Source of the DNA: Alphaproteobacteria bacterium UBA2966
Lineage (GTDB): Bacteria; Pseudomonadota; Alphaproteobacteria; UBA2966
NCBI GenBank assembly: GCA_002348365.1
Contig: DEBC01000007.1
Location: 1 to 25,689, forward strand
DNA length: 25,689 nucleotides
Reading direction: 5' to 3'
Positions 25,490 to 25,689 of the stretch are shown here, one piece after another. The notes beneath the pieces were generated by a model that ran no database searches, had not been told where the DNA came from, and was given only the letters and a program-made list of their open reading frames with translations. Numbering within the stretch: position 1 is the first letter of the stretch; every line of letters begins with the position of its first letter. A program made the translations under genes and the position numbers.

Positions 25490-25517
25490 ATGGTGTTCTG
25501 AGACTTCGGGACACCAT
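25490..25517 (+). terminator. Hairpin after fliG, possible terminator
   Basis: ATGGTGTTC (25490-25498) can pair with GGACACCAT (25509-25517), with one G-T pair, around a 10-nt loop. It is followed by ATTATTATT and not a clean T run. It begins 11 nt after the fliG stop, so it may end that transcript. It could instead be an ordinary hairpin or the edge of a repeat. Confidence 0.4.
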
Positions 25518-25689
25518 TATTATTCCACCACCTGAACATCGACAGCCGCAACCGTGCTGACGAACGAGGCGTTGGAGCTTAGCATTCGCTTTGCGGGTGC
25601 GAAGGCAGCTGGCCATCGTACCGGTTATTGCAGCGGATCAGGTCCCATGGAACCGTCGCTCCGAACCATACTCATGCCGCTCGGTGGCC
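25518..25689. other. Unassigned right edge after fliG
   Basis: The expected fliH or fliN-type gene is not recognisable. A plus-strand frame is open from GTG 25554 to the window end (starting MLTNEALELSIRFAG), but it has no ribosome-binding site and I do not recognise it. On the minus strand a frame entering from the right edge stops at 25625 (ending GPDPLQ) and could be the tail of a neighbouring gene. Neither is supported enough to call. Confidence 0.3.

Noticed and set aside
1..25689. CRISPR arrays, tRNA or rRNA genes, insertion sequences
   Set aside because: I found no regularly spaced direct repeats, cloverleaf-like segments, rRNA-like stretches, transposase motifs or paired terminal repeats.

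Overview
The window looks like chromosome from a GC-rich, free-living, motile alphaproteobacterium, probably near Rhodospirillales. The support is circumstantial: a Usg-family protein, an imuA-imuB-dnaE2 cassette behind a GAAC-N7-GAAC LexA box of the alphaproteobacterial type, a CoxE/MoxR pair, a YgfZ-type folate-binding protein and a FliG flagellar switch protein. I see no tRNA, rRNA, CRISPR array or intact mobile element. The text is densely coding on both strands.

Layout. (1) 92-2014, minus strand: ygfZ, a VOC/glyoxalase protein and tag (3-methyladenine glycosylase), in an operon-like order. (2) 2192-6739, plus strand: an envelope-glycan operon of four genes (GT9 heptosyltransferase type, GT2 of the WaaE/KdtX type, GT4, and an AsnB-type amidotransferase) joined by 1-4 nt stop/start overlaps. 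A dihydroorotase-family amidohydrolase with a changed metal motif follows at 6781-8118. (3) 8130-11136: usg (minus), an AcuI/YhdH-type reductase (plus), then cysQ and an SDR reductase (both minus). (4) 11301-17320, plus strand: a frameshifted Hpt-domain gene, then the SOS mutagenesis cassette imuA-imuB-dnaE2. (5) 17409-19550, plus: a TPR protein fused to a SAM methyltransferase. (6) 19572-23107, minus: CoxE-like VWA protein and MoxR ATPase, then an EAL phosphodiesterase gene whose degenerate GGDEF half holds two in-frame TAA codons. (7) 23184-25479, plus: an alpha/beta-hydrolase lipoprotein and fliG, which carries a one-base frameshift. The last ~170 bases are unassigned.

How the genes work together. 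The GT operon probably builds an LPS core or other surface glycan in which a sugar acid may be amidated. The SOS cassette should give LexA-controlled translesion mutagenesis, with ImuA and ImuB as accessory partners of the error-prone polymerase DnaE2. MoxR and CoxE probably act together as a AAA+/VWA chaperone pair.

The most notable pattern is three lesions in regulatory or motility genes (Hpt, GGDEF-EAL, fliG). Two are consistent with loss of one G from a G run and could be sequence errors. The double TAA in the GGDEF half cannot be an indel artefact. I found no clear new defence or mobile system. The best leads are the broken signalling genes, the amidotransferase in the glycan operon, the QxH amidohydrolase and the TPR-methyltransferase.
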